Assembly (NCBI GenBank): GCA_002914805.1
Contig: JXTB01000182.1
Coordinates: 203,177-267,176 of the forward strand
Direction of reading: 5' to 3'
DNA: 64,000 nt
DNA from: Parasponia andersonii
Lineage: Eukaryota; Streptophyta; Magnoliopsida; Rosales; Cannabaceae
Every line of letters begins with the position of its first letter. Position 1 is the stretch's first letter. The position numbers and the translations under genes are program-made. This document shows, piece by piece, positions 62,151 to 64,000 of the stretch. A model generated the notes under the pieces. That model saw only the letters and a program-made list of their open reading frames with translations, did no database searches and had not been told where the DNA came from.

Positions 62151-64000
62151 GCAGATACTGAGGGAACAACAGAGAAGAGAACATGGGAAATTTAGGGGAT
62201 ATTAGTCAGCAATGGGATAGAGTATTTATCCTAAACCCTAAAACCTATTGGGATTCCAAGAGGAGGGACTTCTTGCATAAAATTCAAGGAAAACATTCAT
62301 GTTCATATGCAGATACAATAGCCCCTTGTTTTGCCACTTTTAGTACATGGTAAATTTCCCGGGAAAACCCGTAAAGTGGCAGTAGCTGAGACCTTTCCTA
62401 GCTCAATTTGTGAAATTATAGGGATCCTTCCGCAAATTTTGTTGATGTATGTGTGAATAGAAGTAACAAGGATAGCCGTCATAGCAATAGTGAATAAGGC
62501 AGCCGTCATAATAATAATGAAAAGGGCAGTCGTAATAACAATAGTAAAAAGGGGTAGCCGTAATAGCAATAGCAAAAGGGAGTGTTCTCACTACTTTTCA
62601 AAGCCTATAAATAGAGACTTCATTCATCATTCTGTTCATCCCAAAACTTAAATGCATTTCAAGTTCTCTCTTCTAATTAAATCCTTTCTTTCTCTTTATT
62701 TCTCATTTCAAAGAGAATAGAGTTTCTTTATGAAAGAAGAAGTTTCAAAAAGTAGCAGTGTAAGATGTGAGTGAGAGAATACTTATGAGAAAGTGCTTGG
62801 GTGTATTGAGGTTATTGGGTAGAAAAGAGAGAAATCTATGTGATTGTAGAAACTTTTCATTTAGTGAAATTCTTTTCTGAGAGATAATGGTTTTCTTTCT
62901 GATTTGAGAATTTTCCACTTAAATTCTTGTGTTGTGAGATTGGTTTCTATTCCCTATAATTATTTCTCTATTATTCTGATATTTTTTTGAAGTGAGATCT
63001 TGGGAGCGACGAATCTAGGTCAGTCAGATTCCTAACAAGTGATATCAGAGTGGGGTTCTTTGGTGTACTATAGCTTGGTGTTAGTCTAAGAAATTCTGTA
63101 TAAGGAGATTGTGTTCAAGTGGGAGCATTTTAACTCTTTAATCTTTCTTGGAAATTTTTTTAGCACTTTTCCAAGTTAGAAATACGAAGCAAGATGTCAG
63201 GAAACAAGATTTCAATTTCGGTTAGAACTAATGTGGAGAAATTTGATGGGAACATTAATTTTGGCTTGTGACAAATATAAGTCAAGGATTTATTGATTCA
63301 ATCTGGATTGCACAAGGTTTTGAAAGATAGAAAGGCTTATAAAGGTAGAGACTCTGAGAAATCCAGTATGAGCGATGAAGACTGGGATGATCTGGATGAG
63401 AGAGCTGCAAGTGCGATACGTATATGTTCGGCCAAAAATGTCCTTGCAAGTGTGCTTGGAATAATGACGGCCAAAGATCTCTGGAGAAAGCTTGAAGAAT
63501 TATATCAAGCGAAAGGTGTTTCAAATCAAGTGTACCTGAAGGAGCAGTTTCATACATTGCGTATGAATGAAGGTACAAAAATTTTTGATCATCTAAGTAT
63601 CTTAAATGGTATCGTATCTAAATTGGAGGCTGGTGGAGTGAAGCTTGAAGATAAAGATAAGGCATTACGATTCATCTGGTCTCTTCCACCGTCCTATGAG
63701 CACATGAAACCTATTTTGGTTTATAGGAAGGAGACTGAAGTTTATTCTGAGGTCACAAGTAAATTTTTGTCTGAAGAAAGAAGGTTGACGGGTGGTGGAA
63801 ATAATGTTTATCTGAAGGCTCAACCTTGGCAGTTGACACTAGGAAGAAAAACTCTATGAAAAAGACTGTAATCTGTTAGAGGTGTGGACAATCTGGGCAC
63901 CTAAAAAGAAATTGTCAAAAAGGTGGAGCAGGCTCAGCTAAAAGTTCTAAATATGGTGATGCTGCTAATATTGTCTTCAATGATGGAAATAATGATCTTG
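62150..64000 (+). mobile_element. Ty1/copia retrotransposon, 5' part (fossil, broken)
   Basis: The 5' LTR ends near 63036 (CCTAACA); its start, around 62.1-62.2 kb, is uncertain. The U3 part carries a four-fold 27-28-bp tandem repeat (about 62473-62580), and a TATA box (TATAAATAG) lies near 62608. A tRNA-Met-type primer-binding site (TGATATCAGAG) follows the LTR at about 63039. The gag region starts near 63194 and shows the UBN2-type copia gag domain and, near 63870-63920, a CCHC zinc knuckle; it continues beyond the window. The element is broken, with about two or three interruptions in the visible part. Protease, integrase and reverse transcriptase are outside the window. The age cannot be judged without the 3' LTR. 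Confidence 0.85.

Noticed and set aside
62225-62250. CCTAAACCCTAAAACC resembling plant telomere repeat
   Set aside because: Only about two imperfect units are present, within an LTR, so it is not an interstitial telomeric array.

Overview
This window looks like nuclear DNA of a flowering plant, most likely a rosid eudicot. It is strongly AT-rich, its genes have introns and all have close Arabidopsis-type homologues, and the spaces between genes are full of plant-type transposon remnants, A/T homopolymers and (AT)n runs. Two N gaps (11262-11323, 48475-48575) and one single N (50750) mark it as a draft assembly. I could not fix the species.

Layout: (i) 1-4.75 kb, repeats and AT-rich spacer. 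(ii) 4.75-9.8 kb, a peroxisomal small heat-shock protein gene (+) ending tail-to-tail with an SDG40-type SET-domain methyltransferase gene (-). (iii) 10-14.7 kb, tandem duplications and a MITE. (iv) 14.7-17.8 kb, the spliceosomal factor SYF2 (-). (v) 18-25 kb, a duplicated repeat unit split by a solo LTR, then a Mutator-like TIR element. (vi) 25.4-26.4 kb, a YOS1/IER3IP1 membrane protein gene (+). (vii) 29-33 kb, a dead F-box gene and one orphan coding-like exon. (viii) 34.0-37.9 kb, a PDCD2-type MYND zinc-finger gene (-) with all exons recognisable but the reading frame broken twice. (ix) 38-53.5 kb, a gene-free repeat block with tandem duplications, MITEs, one MULE-type and one hAT-type element, and a near-perfect hairpin. 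(x) 53.5-57.5 kb, an LRR receptor-like kinase of the RLK902/RKL1 group (+). (xi) 58.4-60.6 kb, a second solo LTR of the family seen at 18.5 kb, in the opposite orientation. (xii) about 62.1-64 kb, the 5' end of a broken Ty1/copia element that runs off the window.

The host genes are unrelated single-copy functions (protein folding, protein methylation, splicing, ER-Golgi transport, ribosome biogenesis, receptor signalling). They do not form a cluster or pathway. I found no operon-like system, CRISPR array or clearly new machinery. The most notable pattern is the large number of two- or three-copy short tandem duplications in the spacers. Next come the 44-bp-arm hairpin upstream of the kinase gene, the frame-broken PDCD2 gene and the orphan exon near 32.9 kb.
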